From Bryobacterales bacterium (GTDB lineage Bacteria; Acidobacteriota; Terriglobia; Bryobacterales; Bryobacteraceae), in NCBI GenBank assembly GCA_003164035.1, contig PLRS01000071.1, positions 145,701 to 209,700 on the forward strand: DNA of 64,000 bases. Reading direction: 5' to 3'. A program made the translations under genes and the position numbers. Under the pieces are notes generated by a model, which searched no databases, had not been told where the DNA came from, and saw only the letters and a program-made list of their open reading frames with translations. How positions within the stretch are numbered: the first letter of the stretch is position 1; the number at the start of each line of letters is the position of its first letter. Positions 41,683 through 50,754 of this stretch are shown in pieces.

Positions 41683-42930
41683 ATGAGCTTGCCGCGATCT
41701 TTTTGGGCCGTGGCCGCGCGATGGCTGACATTCGCATCCGCGGTGGCCATTCTCTTTTCCATTGCTGCGTCGCAGATCCTGCTGGGGTTGGCGCTCGCCG
41801 CGCTGTTCCTTTCCGGGGAAAAGATGCGCCTCCCGGGGATTCGACTGCCGCTGGCGTTGTTCATGCTCGGCACCGTCGTCTCCTGGCTGGCGAATGGCCA
41901 ATTTTCGGTAGGGTTCCCGCAGATCAAGAAATTCTATGTGTTCGGCGAGTTGCTGGTCGTGTTTTCCCTCTTGCGCGACATTTCATGGATCCGCGGGCTG
42001 TTTGTGCTTTGGGGGGGATTCGGCGCCATCACCGCATCGTTGGGTGTGCTGCAGTTCGCCGCCAAGGTTCGCGAGGCTCATCGCCTGGGGCAGACCTTCT
42101 ACGACTATTACGTTGCCCGCCGCATCACCGGGTTCACGAACCATTGGAATACCTACTCTGCCGAACAGATGTTCGCGTTGATCATGCTCTCGGCTTTTGT
42201 TCTGTTCGCTCCGGGCGGTCGCCGGCGATGGTGGCTTTCGGCGACTGCCGCGGCCTTGATGGCTTTGGCGCTTTGTCTCGCCGAGACACGCGGCGTCTGG
42301 ATTGCGACCGCGGCAGCCGGACTGTATCTGTTATGGTCCTGGAAGCGGAGGTTGATGTGGGCCGTGCCGGTACTGGCGTTCTCCGCCTTCCTGATCTCAC
42401 CAGCGGCCATTCGCGAGCGTGAGGTGAGCATGGTGCGCCCGGGGAAGAACGATTCCAATGGCTTTCGCTGGGTGGCCTGGCGCACCGGGATCCGGCTCAT
42501 TGAGGAGCACCCCCTGCTCGGCCTCGGGCCCGATGTCGTGAAACTTCGCTTTCGCGATTCCGTACCCGCCGATATTCCTCGGCCACTGCCGGACGGTTTC
42601 TATGGCCACCTTCACAACATCTACTTGCAGTATGCGGCCGACCGTGGAATTCCCACCATGCTGATGATGGTGTGGCTCCTGGCTCAAGCCTTGGTCGATT
42701 TCAGCCGCGGCCTCCGCACACTCCCGCGCGCTCCCGCCAACCGCCGCTTCCTGCTTCATGGAGCCGTGGCTGTCATCTTAGCCACCATGGTGGAGGGTGT
42801 GGTCGAATACAACCTGGGGGACTCCGAGGTGCTTACGATGTTTCTGGTGGTTCTTGCCTGCGGGTATCTCGCTTTAGAACCGGGCCTGGCGATCGATTCA
42901 GGCGCGAGTTCGGCCTGCAGCAACCCTTAG
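41683..42930 (+). CDS. O-antigen ligase family (Wzy/WaaL-like) membrane protein
   Basis: 415 aa with about ten hydrophobic helices (FASAVAILFSIAASQILLGL, ALFMLGTVVSWLANG, YVFGELLVVFSLLRD and others). The large periplasmic loop before the last helices holds the family signature region: FRWVAWRTGIRLIEEHPLLG, LGPDVVKLRF and HLHNIYLQYAADRGIPTMLM, with the conserved HxHNxYLQ-type motif and Arg residues. Members either ligate O-antigen to lipid A core or polymerise repeat units; no other polysaccharide genes lie nearby to decide. It converges with the phage-like operon, leaving 21 bp between stops. Confidence 0.85.
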   Translation: MSLPRSFWAVAARWLTFASAVAILFSIAASQILLGLALAALFLSGEKMRLPGIRLPLALFMLGTVVSWLANGQFSVGFPQIKKFYVFGELLVVFSLLRDISWIRGLFVLWGGFGAITASLGVLQFAAKVREAHRLGQTFYDYYVARRITGFTNHWNTYSAEQMFALIMLSAFVLFAPGGRRRWWLSATAAALMALALCLAETRGVWIATAAAGLYLLWSWKRRLMWAVPVLAFSAFLISPAAIREREVSMVRPGKNDSNGFRWVAWRTGIRLIEEHPLLGLGPDVVKLRFRDSVPADIPRPLPDGFYGHLHNIYLQYAADRGIPTMLMMVWLLAQALVDFSRGLRTLPRAPANRRFLLHGAVAVILATMVEGVVEYNLGDSEVLTMFLVVLACGYLALEPGLAIDSGASSACSNP

Positions 42931-42951
42931 GGAGCGGTTTCGCCACGCGCG

Positions 42952-45711
42952 CTAACTACCTAGATACCACGAACGCCGAGTGGGCGGCGCTATAGGCAGA
43001 CTGTATCCGATAAGGCAGAACTGGTCCAACGCGAACAACACGGCGGACTCATCGCCCCCTGCCAGCGTCAGGCTCCATTCGCGCTGCCATGGCGTCGTGT
43101 AGTCGCCGATGCCGATCAGGTGGCTGCTCTGCGCCGCCGGAAATCCATTCATCCCCGGCAGCTTGATCGATGTTCGGGCGGCGTCCAGGTCCCTGTCTCC
43201 TGTATAAGTAAAGTTCTCCGTCTTCAGGCAAGATAGATTTGCCGGTGTCCAGTCGTTAACCGGATAGTTGATAATCGCATCCAGCGCTGTATCATTGGTG
43301 TCTGGAGGATACAGCACCTCAAATTTCGTCCCCGGTTGTGTCTGACGCACAAAAGCCCGGATCGAGCTGGTAAACGATCCGATAAGGCTTGGTAGAAGCT
43401 GGCACTCGTCCGGATACTGCGTGGGGTCGGCATCCTCACTCGTGATAATCCCCATAGCTTTGTTGTACGTCGATTGGAAAGTGCTAGTGGTGTAGGTATC
43501 GTAAAATGGCATGCCCCCGTACTTGGCCGAGGCGAAATACCACCACTGGACTTCGCCGAATTGAAGGTACGGAGTCACACCCGCGGCGGCCATGAGATTA
43601 GCCATATCGAGGTAAACCTGCTGCCAGAACGCCAGGCTTGCCGGGCTGAAATTCGTCTGCAGCGCGGGGGTGTTTACCCACACCGCGGACCCGTCGGGAT
43701 AGCACTGGGCGATGCCCGCGGTCGGCGTATCGTCGCCGTTGCCCAATTCCATGCTGAAGGAGACTGTTGATTCGATCCCGTAGCCCTGCAGCGCCGTCAG
43801 AAAACTCCTCGTCCAATCCCTCGCAGCCCGGTTGAGCCTAGGCGTGGCCGTGAGGTCGGTCAGCCAAGTGCCATCTGTACCGCCAGTCAATGTCGGCGCG
43901 CTGACAGTGGCCGTGAAACCCGAGTCTCCCGTGCTCGGCCAGACGCTCAGGCTGTTACCTCCGCTTCCCACCGCCCGCGCCGTGATAGTAAGCGCGGCTC
44001 CGCTCGCCGCGGCCCATACTTCGGTCGAGCCCTGATTAATCAGTAGCGCAAAGCAGGTGGCAATGCTCGCGGCGGTATCCCCAAACAGGTTCAGATGGCT
44101 GATTGTAGTAGTTCTATCCAGCACCAGTTCCGTAGTCCCGCCGAAGGAGGGAGCGCCCACGAATGTGACCGTGCCGGAAGCGTACCGATTCGCAGGGCAC
44201 ACCAATTCGTAAAACCAAAGAGCCCCGGCATAGTGATTCGCTCTGCCGTGAAATCCGAGCGTGTCGATCAACCACGCTGTCCGCTCCGGCGCCAGTGCCA
44301 AAGAGTGATTCGTATCCCAGTCCGTCGCTGCCGTGGTCTTTGGAGTCAAGCCGAAGCTTGGCAGCGCTTCTGTCGGAAGTGCGAGTTCCAGAAAGTCGAA
44401 ATACAAGTATGTCCCGTTGGCACCCGTATTCGTGATCGTTACCGCATGAGTTCCAGCCGCGTACTCCCCCAGGGACACACGCACCAACTCGACCTCCCCC
44501 GCCAGTTCCAGGTTCAACGTGATGGCGGCGGCCGTGTCGACTTGTACGCTTGCAGAGCCCACGTCAACGGCCATCAGCGTGCCCAAATACAACGTGTGGG
44601 CGCTACTGGCCGTGTATTGGCATGCCACGACACTTTGCTGTGTGGTTGTGTAATGGATCGATCCGCCGGAGAAGTTACTCTGCCCCGAGGGCACCAGGCC
44701 GGTTGAACTGGTCCACGATCCCGTGTACACCAGTTCCGTCGAGTCGTCCTCAATCCGCCGGCTGCCCGGGCCTGCCACTCTGTAAGTAAGATTGGTTCCG
44801 CTGACAGTCCAGTTCGCCACCACCACGGCGAATTCACTTCTTTCGAAACTCGCCGCTTGCACATCGGCCGCCCACGTCCAGCGCAGCTTCCGCACGTTCG
44901 TCGTCGGGATTTCTGAAACCGCCGTCAGCGAACCGTCCGAATTGATTTCGTAGCCCTGGAGTGCGGCGAAAGTGAGGTTCACCTGCCAGCTCTGCGGCGA
45001 TATCCCTCCGCTGAAAAGCGCCGAGGCGGGGCTCCACGTCTCTGTTCCGGCGCCATAAACGGTGCCGTAGATGCCCACTCGGTTGCCATTCGCGCCCGCC
45101 GAACCGTCATAGGTCAGGGTGATGACCGCCCCTTGCGCCGTGGCGTTGACCTCCGACTTGCCACTTTCATAGAAACCGCTGATGATTGATGCGAGTGCCG
45201 TCGCCGCGCTATTCAAATCGTCGCTTCCCGTTACCCGATAATTGAAGTGTTGGTCCAACCACGCGAGCTCGATGTAATCGAGCGCAGTTATCGTCCCTTG
45301 AAGCGTCATCTGCGCTGTCGCCGGCGTATCGGCGTCGATCGCCGTGGCGTAGTTGATCAGTGGCACCTTATAGACGGTCTCTGTACTTCCCGCGCAAGCC
45401 CAAATCCGGAGATACGGCCAGTCTACCGTCGGATACCAGGTGGAATCCATTGCGATGCAATTTGTTCGCGTTTCCTGGTACGTCAACACTAACCCGCTGA
45501 GGTCGCCGTCCGGTAAATTGCGGAGAGCCGGGTGCTCGAATACGTTGTCGCGATTCCACTCAAGCACCGCCCAGTCGAATTGCTGCCGCCAGCATCCGGA
45601 CACGGTGAATCCAGTGGCACTGGTCTGGCTCAGCGCCGCAATCGCTGTGGGCTCCTGAAAGTAGCACTGTAGATCGTGATTCGGCGTCAGTTTGGAGAGG
45701 ATTTCGCCCAT
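42952..45711 (-). CDS. Tail-tip protein with C-terminal TIM-barrel-like (glycosidase-like) region
   Basis: 919 aa, last gene of the particle operon; its ATG overlaps the previous stop (TAATG). The N-terminal ~480 aa are beta-rich with short repeated motifs typical of phage tail fibres. Two lectin or tail-sheath-like inserts (ITLTYDGSAGANGNRVGIYG; LTITARAVGSGGNSLSVWPS) resemble each other. From about 640 onward (TRSFLTALQGYGIESTVSFS, MELGNGDD, LMAAAGVTPYLQFGEVQWWY, SIRAFVRQTQPGTKFEVLYP) the pattern of strands and helices, with Glu in SMELG and FGEVQW, suggests a TIM barrel of glycoside-hydrolase type. I recall such proteins being labelled non-contractile tail sheath TIM barrel proteins, and RcGTA gp15 also has a TIM barrel. 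It may digest or bind cell-surface sugar. Confidence 0.75.
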   Translation of the reverse strand: MGEILSKLTPNHDLQCYFQEPTAIAALSQTSATGFTVSGCWRQQFDWAVLEWNRDNVFEHPALRNLPDGDLSGLVLTYQETRTNCIAMDSTWYPTVDWPYLRIWACAGSTETVYKVPLINYATAIDADTPATAQMTLQGTITALDYIELAWLDQHFNYRVTGSDDLNSAATALASIISGFYESGKSEVNATAQGAVITLTYDGSAGANGNRVGIYGTVYGAGTETWSPASALFSGGISPQSWQVNLTFAALQGYEINSDGSLTAVSEIPTTNVRKLRWTWAADVQAASFERSEFAVVVANWTVSGTNLTYRVAGPGSRRIEDDSTELVYTGSWTSSTGLVPSGQSNFSGGSIHYTTTQQSVVACQYTASSAHTLYLGTLMAVDVGSASVQVDTAAAITLNLELAGEVELVRVSLGEYAAGTHAVTITNTGANGTYLYFDFLELALPTEALPSFGLTPKTTAATDWDTNHSLALAPERTAWLIDTLGFHGRANHYAGALWFYELVCPANRYASGTVTFVGAPSFGGTTELVLDRTTTISHLNLFGDTAASIATCFALLINQGSTEVWAAASGAALTITARAVGSGGNSLSVWPSTGDSGFTATVSAPTLTGGTDGTWLTDLTATPRLNRAARDWTRSFLTALQGYGIESTVSFSMELGNGDDTPTAGIAQCYPDGSAVWVNTPALQTNFSPASLAFWQQVYLDMANLMAAAGVTPYLQFGEVQWWYFASAKYGGMPFYDTYTTSTFQSTYNKAMGIITSEDADPTQYPDECQLLPSLIGSFTSSIRAFVRQTQPGTKFEVLYPPDTNDTALDAIINYPVNDWTPANLSCLKTENFTYTGDRDLDAARTSIKLPGMNGFPAAQSSHLIGIGDYTTPWQREWSLTLAGGDESAVLFALDQFCLIGYSLPIAPPTRRSWYLGS

Positions 45712-48700
45712 TAGAGTCGTACGATCACGGTCAGGTCCGCGCCCGGATAGGTTTGCCCTACCGACAATACCGAAAGGGTTAGCTGCGCTCCCGCCGTCAG
45801 CACGGGAAGGTCAAACCCGTCCACCGCGAGCCAACTTCCCCCTTGCCAGATAACCGGCGGCCCCGAAACAATTGCTCCGGGGCTGAAGCTGAGTTGGCAC
45901 CAGCAAGCGCCATTGAGATTCAGTTGCAAGTTGACCGTTGCGTCCGCGGCAGTACCTAGAATTGCGAAGACGTCACGCACGGAGTGCGATGTATCGACCA
46001 CCAGAGCTGGCGCGGCGAACTGATCGACGGCCAAAAAGCTATCCACCTGTATGGAGTATTGACCTCCACTCAAGGTTCGCAGTCCCTCGTCAACCGTGTT
46101 CGTGAAACAGACGCTGGCCGTTGGACTATCGCCAATCCTATTCGTGAGCCACAGCTCGGCGCCGCCGATTCTCACATCCGGCAAAAGAATCGGGTAGCTC
46201 CAGCTCCCGCAATACGGGCTTCCGAAGAACCCTTCGGGAAACGGTACAATCACTGTCATGGAGCTCAGTTGGTAGACTACGGCCCCGGCATTATGTGCCG
46301 ACGCCGGGCTCCCATCCGACGCTCGCGTCACGCTGTACTGCGTTCCGTTGTCGGCCACCGCCGTAACCGTCAGAATCTCTCCATCGATTTGCAGGATACT
46401 TCCCGTCGCCGCGCTGCCTGCAACAGCCAGCGTCAGGGCTGTGTCAGTCGCGGCCATGCCGTTGGCAAGTGTCGTCACGGGCCTGGAGGTTAGTTCGTTC
46501 CAATAGTGCAACGTCAACGTTCCCGACGAAATGGAGTCTGTGTTTTCCAAAGTCGTGAATCCAATCCCGCTCAGTACTGCGGCACCGTTGGACGCGGCGT
46601 TCAGGGCAAAGGAAGGCACCAAACACGGCGCTGAATCTCCGCCCGCTGCACCACCAATCTGCCACCGCGTCACGATCGCCAGTGTCGGGTCCTGCTCTTG
46701 ATTCAAGACATTCGCGGCACGCCCTGTCAAGTGGACGGTCTCGCCGCCCAGATTGGGGATTTGGAAGGAAACGGGACTGCTCTGGGTCAGCGCGCCAAAA
46801 CTCCAGCCGCTCTCCGCCACAACGAAGTAACTGCTCGCATCCGGCGCTACGATCCACGGCGCGGTTAGTGTAACGACAGTTGTGTCGTTAGCGGCAATAC
46901 TTTGTTCTTGCCCTGCCCCCGTGCCCCGGGTGATCCGCACCGTCAGACCGCGATACTGGTTCGCCGTCATCTCAAGGGTGTTATTGCCAATTGTATTGCT
47001 CGTGTATATCGTCGCCGTGGTTTCGGGTTGAACTTCCATTCGCCAGTAAAAGTTTGCGTGGTCGAAGTTAGGGTCCGGCGGGGGCACCAGTTGCGGGTTC
47101 AGCCCGGTGTCGGTAAAGGTAGTCGCCAGCGGGACGGTCGTCGCAATGCGAAGCAGGTTGGCCGGCGTTACGCCGCGGTATACGTTAAAGGATGCGGTTC
47201 CCGGCGTGAAGCTCAAGCCGGAAAGGGTGACGCTGCTGTTGTCCTGTGGTATGACCGCCGTCACCACGAACGAAAGACTGCCCTCGTTGCCCGAGCCATC
47301 GACGCCGGATACCGCATAGTACAGGATTTTCCCGCTCGCCAATGTGCCGCCAGTACCAAGCGTTGCCGCATAATTCACCAGCGGTATTCCCGGCCCGTTC
47401 GACGAACTCGCCGAGGGCGGATCGAACGTTACCTGGACGTATACTTGAGTGCTGCCGTCGGTCGCGACCGTGTCCGTCTCCGTCACTCCGAACTCGACGC
47501 CGCCATACGCATCCAGCACCGCACCCATAAGCGGCTTGGGCAAACCGATCCCCCCCTGGGGTGGGTTCGTAGTACCTGGTGCGGCGGAACTCTGCCCATT
47601 CGTGTCTAAGTACCAGGCGTCATCTTGGATCTGCGCATAAATAGTCGCTGTCCGATAGTTGGTTGCCGGCGAAATCTTGGATACACGGAACGGCTGCCGG
47701 TTGAACCCTTCCTTTTGATAGGTGATGGTAATGATGTCGCCGGGCCGAATCCCAAACGCCTTGATGCTGGTATCGAACTGGACGTACGTATTTCCGCTAA
47801 GGGTCTTGTCGAGGGTGAACTGCAAGATCCTTGCTGCTTGGTCGTAGTTCGGAAGGCCCAGGGCCAGCAGATTCGCCGTGGTCTGTTGCCCGGTGAGAGC
47901 AACGTCGTCCGGATCTACTACAGTATAGCTATCCTGCTGATAACCATTGAGCGCGTCTTGAAATTCTATCGTGTAGCAATTCGGTGTGTCTGCAACGCTC
48001 CGTGAGGTGAGCGTAACGCTGGGCGCTCCGGTTTGATCTCTTAAAATGCCGGAAATACCGGTGCTGCCATCGCCGAATTCGTAAACCGGCCAGCCGCCGT
48101 TTAGCTGCGTCGTGCTGTTGGAGGTGGGCGATTGTGTCGGCTGCTGCAAGGCGAGCGTGTTCTCCACCACTAACTGGAGGATTCCGGCCGGCCCGTAGGT
48201 GAGGTAGAGGCGCGCGGCGTTGCGAATTCCTCGAACCATGTCCCCGGCGCTTCTACGCTTCTGGAGCGCAAGATTGCATTGAAATCGCGGAATCGTGATA
48301 GCATTCCCATTAAGATCGACCGTGTTGATCAGCTCATCGCAATAAGCCGCGGCTGTCGCGAAGCTTACTAGATCGATTTCGTTGGTCGACCATCCGCTGC
48401 GGCTTAGAACGTCTAACAGGATCCAGGCTGGATTGGCGCTGAAGGCGTTACTGTCAAATGTTCCGTCTGGGTTGTATACCGGTATTAGCAGCCCTTGTAC
48501 CAGAACTTCCACCGTCGGAAGAGTATTGCCATTGCTGATACTGTTGGGCACCACCACGGAAAGGTAGGCCATGCTCCCGTACGGGTCCCCGGCCGGCTGG
48601 CTGTTACTGGTCGTAAAGTTCGGATCGAATGCCCCGTCCCGCGTTCCCAATGTCATGACGTTGTACCACCCCGTCCCGGTCATGTTCGTACCGGATACAC

Positions 48701-49622
48701 CCAGCGGTATCTGAATCCCATTCACCAGTACCGTGACGACACCTTGCATCTGCCCGATGCCAAGCAGCACTTCCATTCGTGTCAGGTTTCCGTCGTTTCG
48801 CGCGAAGGTGACTAAGGGGTAGTACCAAGCTGTCCCGTACACCATGGGAACATAGTCGTTATATCGTGCTTGGTTGACGGACAGCGCCGACGTTTCCGTA
48901 TTCTTTCCATAAGGACGCACTTCGATCGCCGGCGGGACGTAGTCCAGACCGCCGAATCGTAGCTGCATGCCTCTCGCCTGACAGTCGCTCATGACGTAGC
49001 CGCACGAGGTGAACGGAGCTCCGTTATTTAGGTTTCCGGTGCCGCCGGCTTGACCTGCTGAATAGCCGCACCGGTAAAAGAGCGAGTATTGCCCGTCGGC
49101 GCCCCCGTTCACTGCCTCCAGTTGTTGGGCCGGCGTGGACGGGAACGTCCAGGGACACCTCGTCTGAATTCGGACCTCGGGCAGCCACAACCGCTGTAGA
49201 CTCATTCGGTTCGTTGCGGATAGCCGAAACGTGGATTCCTGAATTTGATCGGGCGGATTGCAAATCCCCTGGAAAACGACGGCCGCGTCCGTGACCGGGG
49301 AGTTGTTCACTAGGTCATAGAAGACGAAACTCACCGTCAGCGTCGCCCCCCGCCAGCCGATCGCAATTTCCAGCTCGGAAAAGTGCGAATCCGCGTTTGC
49401 CAGCAACACCGCGATCGTTGGGCTGCCGTCGACGCCCTGGTCGGAGGCTGTTTGAATATTGAAGCCGCTGTGCCGGAGAACTCTCGCTGCGTACGCGGTC
49501 CCGTTTACTGTCACACCGTGCGTGCTCCAGTGCTCCAGTGTTCCGTTTGCCAGCGTGCAGTCGAATAGCACCAGCGGCGTTTCGGTGACTGCCTGTTCTT
49601 TCAGCTCAGAGATTGTTTGCAT
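45711..49622 (-). CDS. Tail-tip fusion: lambda L-like four-cysteine domain joined to J/hub-like protein
   Basis: 1303 aa. Residues 15-135 are a distal beta domain (PLVLFDCTLANGTLEHWSTH, VSFVFYDLVNNSPVTDAAVV then FQGICNPPDQIQESTFRLS). Residues 150-225 hold four cysteines (C156 in RCPWTF, C185 in RCGYSAG, C207 and C214 in SCGYVMSDCQARGMQLRFGG), ending with C-x6-C and a basic-aromatic tail, the layout of the lambda gpL family that binds a [4Fe-4S] cluster. The rest is a J/hub-like tail protein (NDYVPMVYGTAWYYPLVTFA, NPAWILLDVLSRSGWSTNEI, GDMVRGIRNAARLYLTYGPA) with fibronectin-like segments after ~720. Its length is close to that of the RcGTA megatron. It should sit at the tail tip and contact the host. 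Confidence 0.85.
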   Translation of the reverse strand: MQTISELKEQAVTETPLVLFDCTLANGTLEHWSTHGVTVNGTAYAARVLRHSGFNIQTASDQGVDGSPTIAVLLANADSHFSELEIAIGWRGATLTVSFVFYDLVNNSPVTDAAVVFQGICNPPDQIQESTFRLSATNRMSLQRLWLPEVRIQTRCPWTFPSTPAQQLEAVNGGADGQYSLFYRCGYSAGQAGGTGNLNNGAPFTSCGYVMSDCQARGMQLRFGGLDYVPPAIEVRPYGKNTETSALSVNQARYNDYVPMVYGTAWYYPLVTFARNDGNLTRMEVLLGIGQMQGVVTVLVNGIQIPLGVSGTNMTGTGWYNVMTLGTRDGAFDPNFTTSNSQPAGDPYGSMAYLSVVVPNSISNGNTLPTVEVLVQGLLIPVYNPDGTFDSNAFSANPAWILLDVLSRSGWSTNEIDLVSFATAAAYCDELINTVDLNGNAITIPRFQCNLALQKRRSAGDMVRGIRNAARLYLTYGPAGILQLVVENTLALQQPTQSPTSNSTTQLNGGWPVYEFGDGSTGISGILRDQTGAPSVTLTSRSVADTPNCYTIEFQDALNGYQQDSYTVVDPDDVALTGQQTTANLLALGLPNYDQAARILQFTLDKTLSGNTYVQFDTSIKAFGIRPGDIITITYQKEGFNRQPFRVSKISPATNYRTATIYAQIQDDAWYLDTNGQSSAAPGTTNPPQGGIGLPKPLMGAVLDAYGGVEFGVTETDTVATDGSTQVYVQVTFDPPSASSSNGPGIPLVNYAATLGTGGTLASGKILYYAVSGVDGSGNEGSLSFVVTAVIPQDNSSVTLSGLSFTPGTASFNVYRGVTPANLLRIATTVPLATTFTDTGLNPQLVPPPDPNFDHANFYWRMEVQPETTATIYTSNTIGNNTLEMTANQYRGLTVRITRGTGAGQEQSIAANDTTVVTLTAPWIVAPDASSYFVVAESGWSFGALTQSSPVSFQIPNLGGETVHLTGRAANVLNQEQDPTLAIVTRWQIGGAAGGDSAPCLVPSFALNAASNGAAVLSGIGFTTLENTDSISSGTLTLHYWNELTSRPVTTLANGMAATDTALTLAVAGSAATGSILQIDGEILTVTAVADNGTQYSVTRASDGSPASAHNAGAVVYQLSSMTVIVPFPEGFFGSPYCGSWSYPILLPDVRIGGAELWLTNRIGDSPTASVCFTNTVDEGLRTLSGGQYSIQVDSFLAVDQFAAPALVVDTSHSVRDVFAILGTAADATVNLQLNLNGACWCQLSFSPGAIVSGPPVIWQGGSWLAVDGFDLPVLTAGAQLTLSVLSVGQTYPGADLTVIVRL

Positions 49623-50391
49623 AGTACAGAATGTTGACCGTTGCCGAGTGTCGATTAATGCCGCTCGTTGTAACCGTCAGGAAATCGCTTTGCAGCCGTG
49701 CATTGTCGTAAATCCCGCCAATGGTGCTCCTCTGGTACACGGAGGCTGTTTGCTGTGCTTCCGCCTGCGGACCGAACAGACTCACCACCGCTCCGGCTGG
49801 TACCTCGACGCCAAGGGTTATGTATGTCGCTGTCGCGTCGCCGCTTCCGGTAATCTGATAGCGGCTCCACGCATTGGACAGCGTGACGGATGCCGTCGCC
49901 CCGCCAAGCTGCAGCGTTGCGCTTGTCGGTTGGCTTGCGCTCAGATAGACGCTGAATGTGTACGTATATGTCGTCGGTACGTTGAGCACCTGAGTCAGGC
50001 TCTGCGTGCCCGCGCCGTCATTCGTCAGTTGCCACGCGTTGGTGCCGCCTTTAGGGTCTTTGATTCCACCCGCCAATGCGAGTTGCGGGGCCGGGCTCCA
50101 CACGACGTTGGTCAGGTCTTCGCTCCAAGCCAGCAGATTGCCTGAGGGGTCCAGAAACGTAAATCCGTTCAGCGTTCCGACCGCCGCCGTGAAGAACTGC
50201 TCCAGCGTCTGGCGCTCCGTGTCGCAGAGCGCTGTGTACTGCAGCTTCCATTGCACAGCTGCCCCTGCTGGATCGGCTACGGTGATCACGCTTCCGTCCG
50301 CCATCGTGTTCTGAATGGTCCGCTCTTGCCGCGTCTTGACGATCCGGTACTGGGTCAGCGCGCCAGTTGCAAGTTGTGGGTAAGTGAGCAT
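49606..50391 (-). CDS. Distal tail protein (DUF2460-like) with C-terminal carbohydrate-binding-like domain
   Basis: 261 aa from the ATG at 50391; the open frame to 50508 is the 3' end of the neighbour in another frame. Residues 1-95 (LTYPQLATGALTQYRIVKTR, VQWKLQYTALCDTERQTLEQ, FFTAAVGTLNGFTFLDPSG) are homologous to the adjacent protein at 50394. Residues 100-260 form a jelly-roll-like domain (WSEDLTNVVWSP, TYTFSVYLSASQPTSATLQL, WSRYQITGSGD, VVSLFGPQAEAQQTASVYQR) of the type that phage structural proteins use for sugar binding. Its end overlaps the L/J-like gene by 17 nt. Confidence 0.75.
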   Translation of the reverse strand: MLTYPQLATGALTQYRIVKTRQERTIQNTMADGSVITVADPAGAAVQWKLQYTALCDTERQTLEQFFTAAVGTLNGFTFLDPSGNLLAWSEDLTNVVWSPAPQLALAGGIKDPKGGTNAWQLTNDGAGTQSLTQVLNVPTTYTYTFSVYLSASQPTSATLQLGGATASVTLSNAWSRYQITGSGDATATYITLGVEVPAGAVVSLFGPQAEAQQTASVYQRSTIGGIYDNARLQSDFLTVTTSGINRHSATVNILYYANNL

Positions 50392-50393
50392 CC

Positions 50394-50753
50394 TCAGCTC
50401 CGAACTTCCAGAATCGTGAGTGTCGTTTTGCCCTTCATCGTATCGATCGATACCAGGGCGGCGCTGTCGCTTCCGAGTTGGCACGTTGGGTATGCTGCCC
50501 CGTCCCATGGGTCGGTAAAGGCGAAGCTCAGGGATCGCCCTTGATTGGCTAGAAAGAAGTTCTCGATCGCCGCCATCTCACCTTCATCAAGCAGGCTGAG
50601 CTGGATCACCCATTGGTGGAGCGCGCTCGCTGAGTCCTGATATCGTTGTTCGCTTCCGTCTACAAATCGTAGCGCCTGGTTTTGAAACTGTAGCCGTCGC
50701 TGCGCGGGATACTGCGCCACTGCGCCTGTTTTTAGTGTTGGAAAGGTCGCCAT
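50394..50753 (-). CDS. Distal tail/tail-completion protein (DUF2460-like, lambda M-like)
   Basis: 119 aa from the ATG at 50753 (MATFPTLKTGAVAQYPAQRR), chosen because the frame before it overlaps the previous gene. LHQWVIQLSLLDEGEMAAIE and NFFLANQGRSLSFAFTDPWD match the pattern of the small distal-tail proteins (DUF2460, lambda gpM) that cap the tail tube below the tape measure. It is a shortened paralogue of the next gene, which carries the same domain plus an extension. Gaps to both neighbours are 1-3 nt. Confidence 0.75.
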   Translation of the reverse strand: MATFPTLKTGAVAQYPAQRRLQFQNQALRFVDGSEQRYQDSASALHQWVIQLSLLDEGEMAAIENFFLANQGRSLSFAFTDPWDGAAYPTCQLGSDSAALVSIDTMKGKTTLTILEVRS

Positions 50754-50754
50754 A

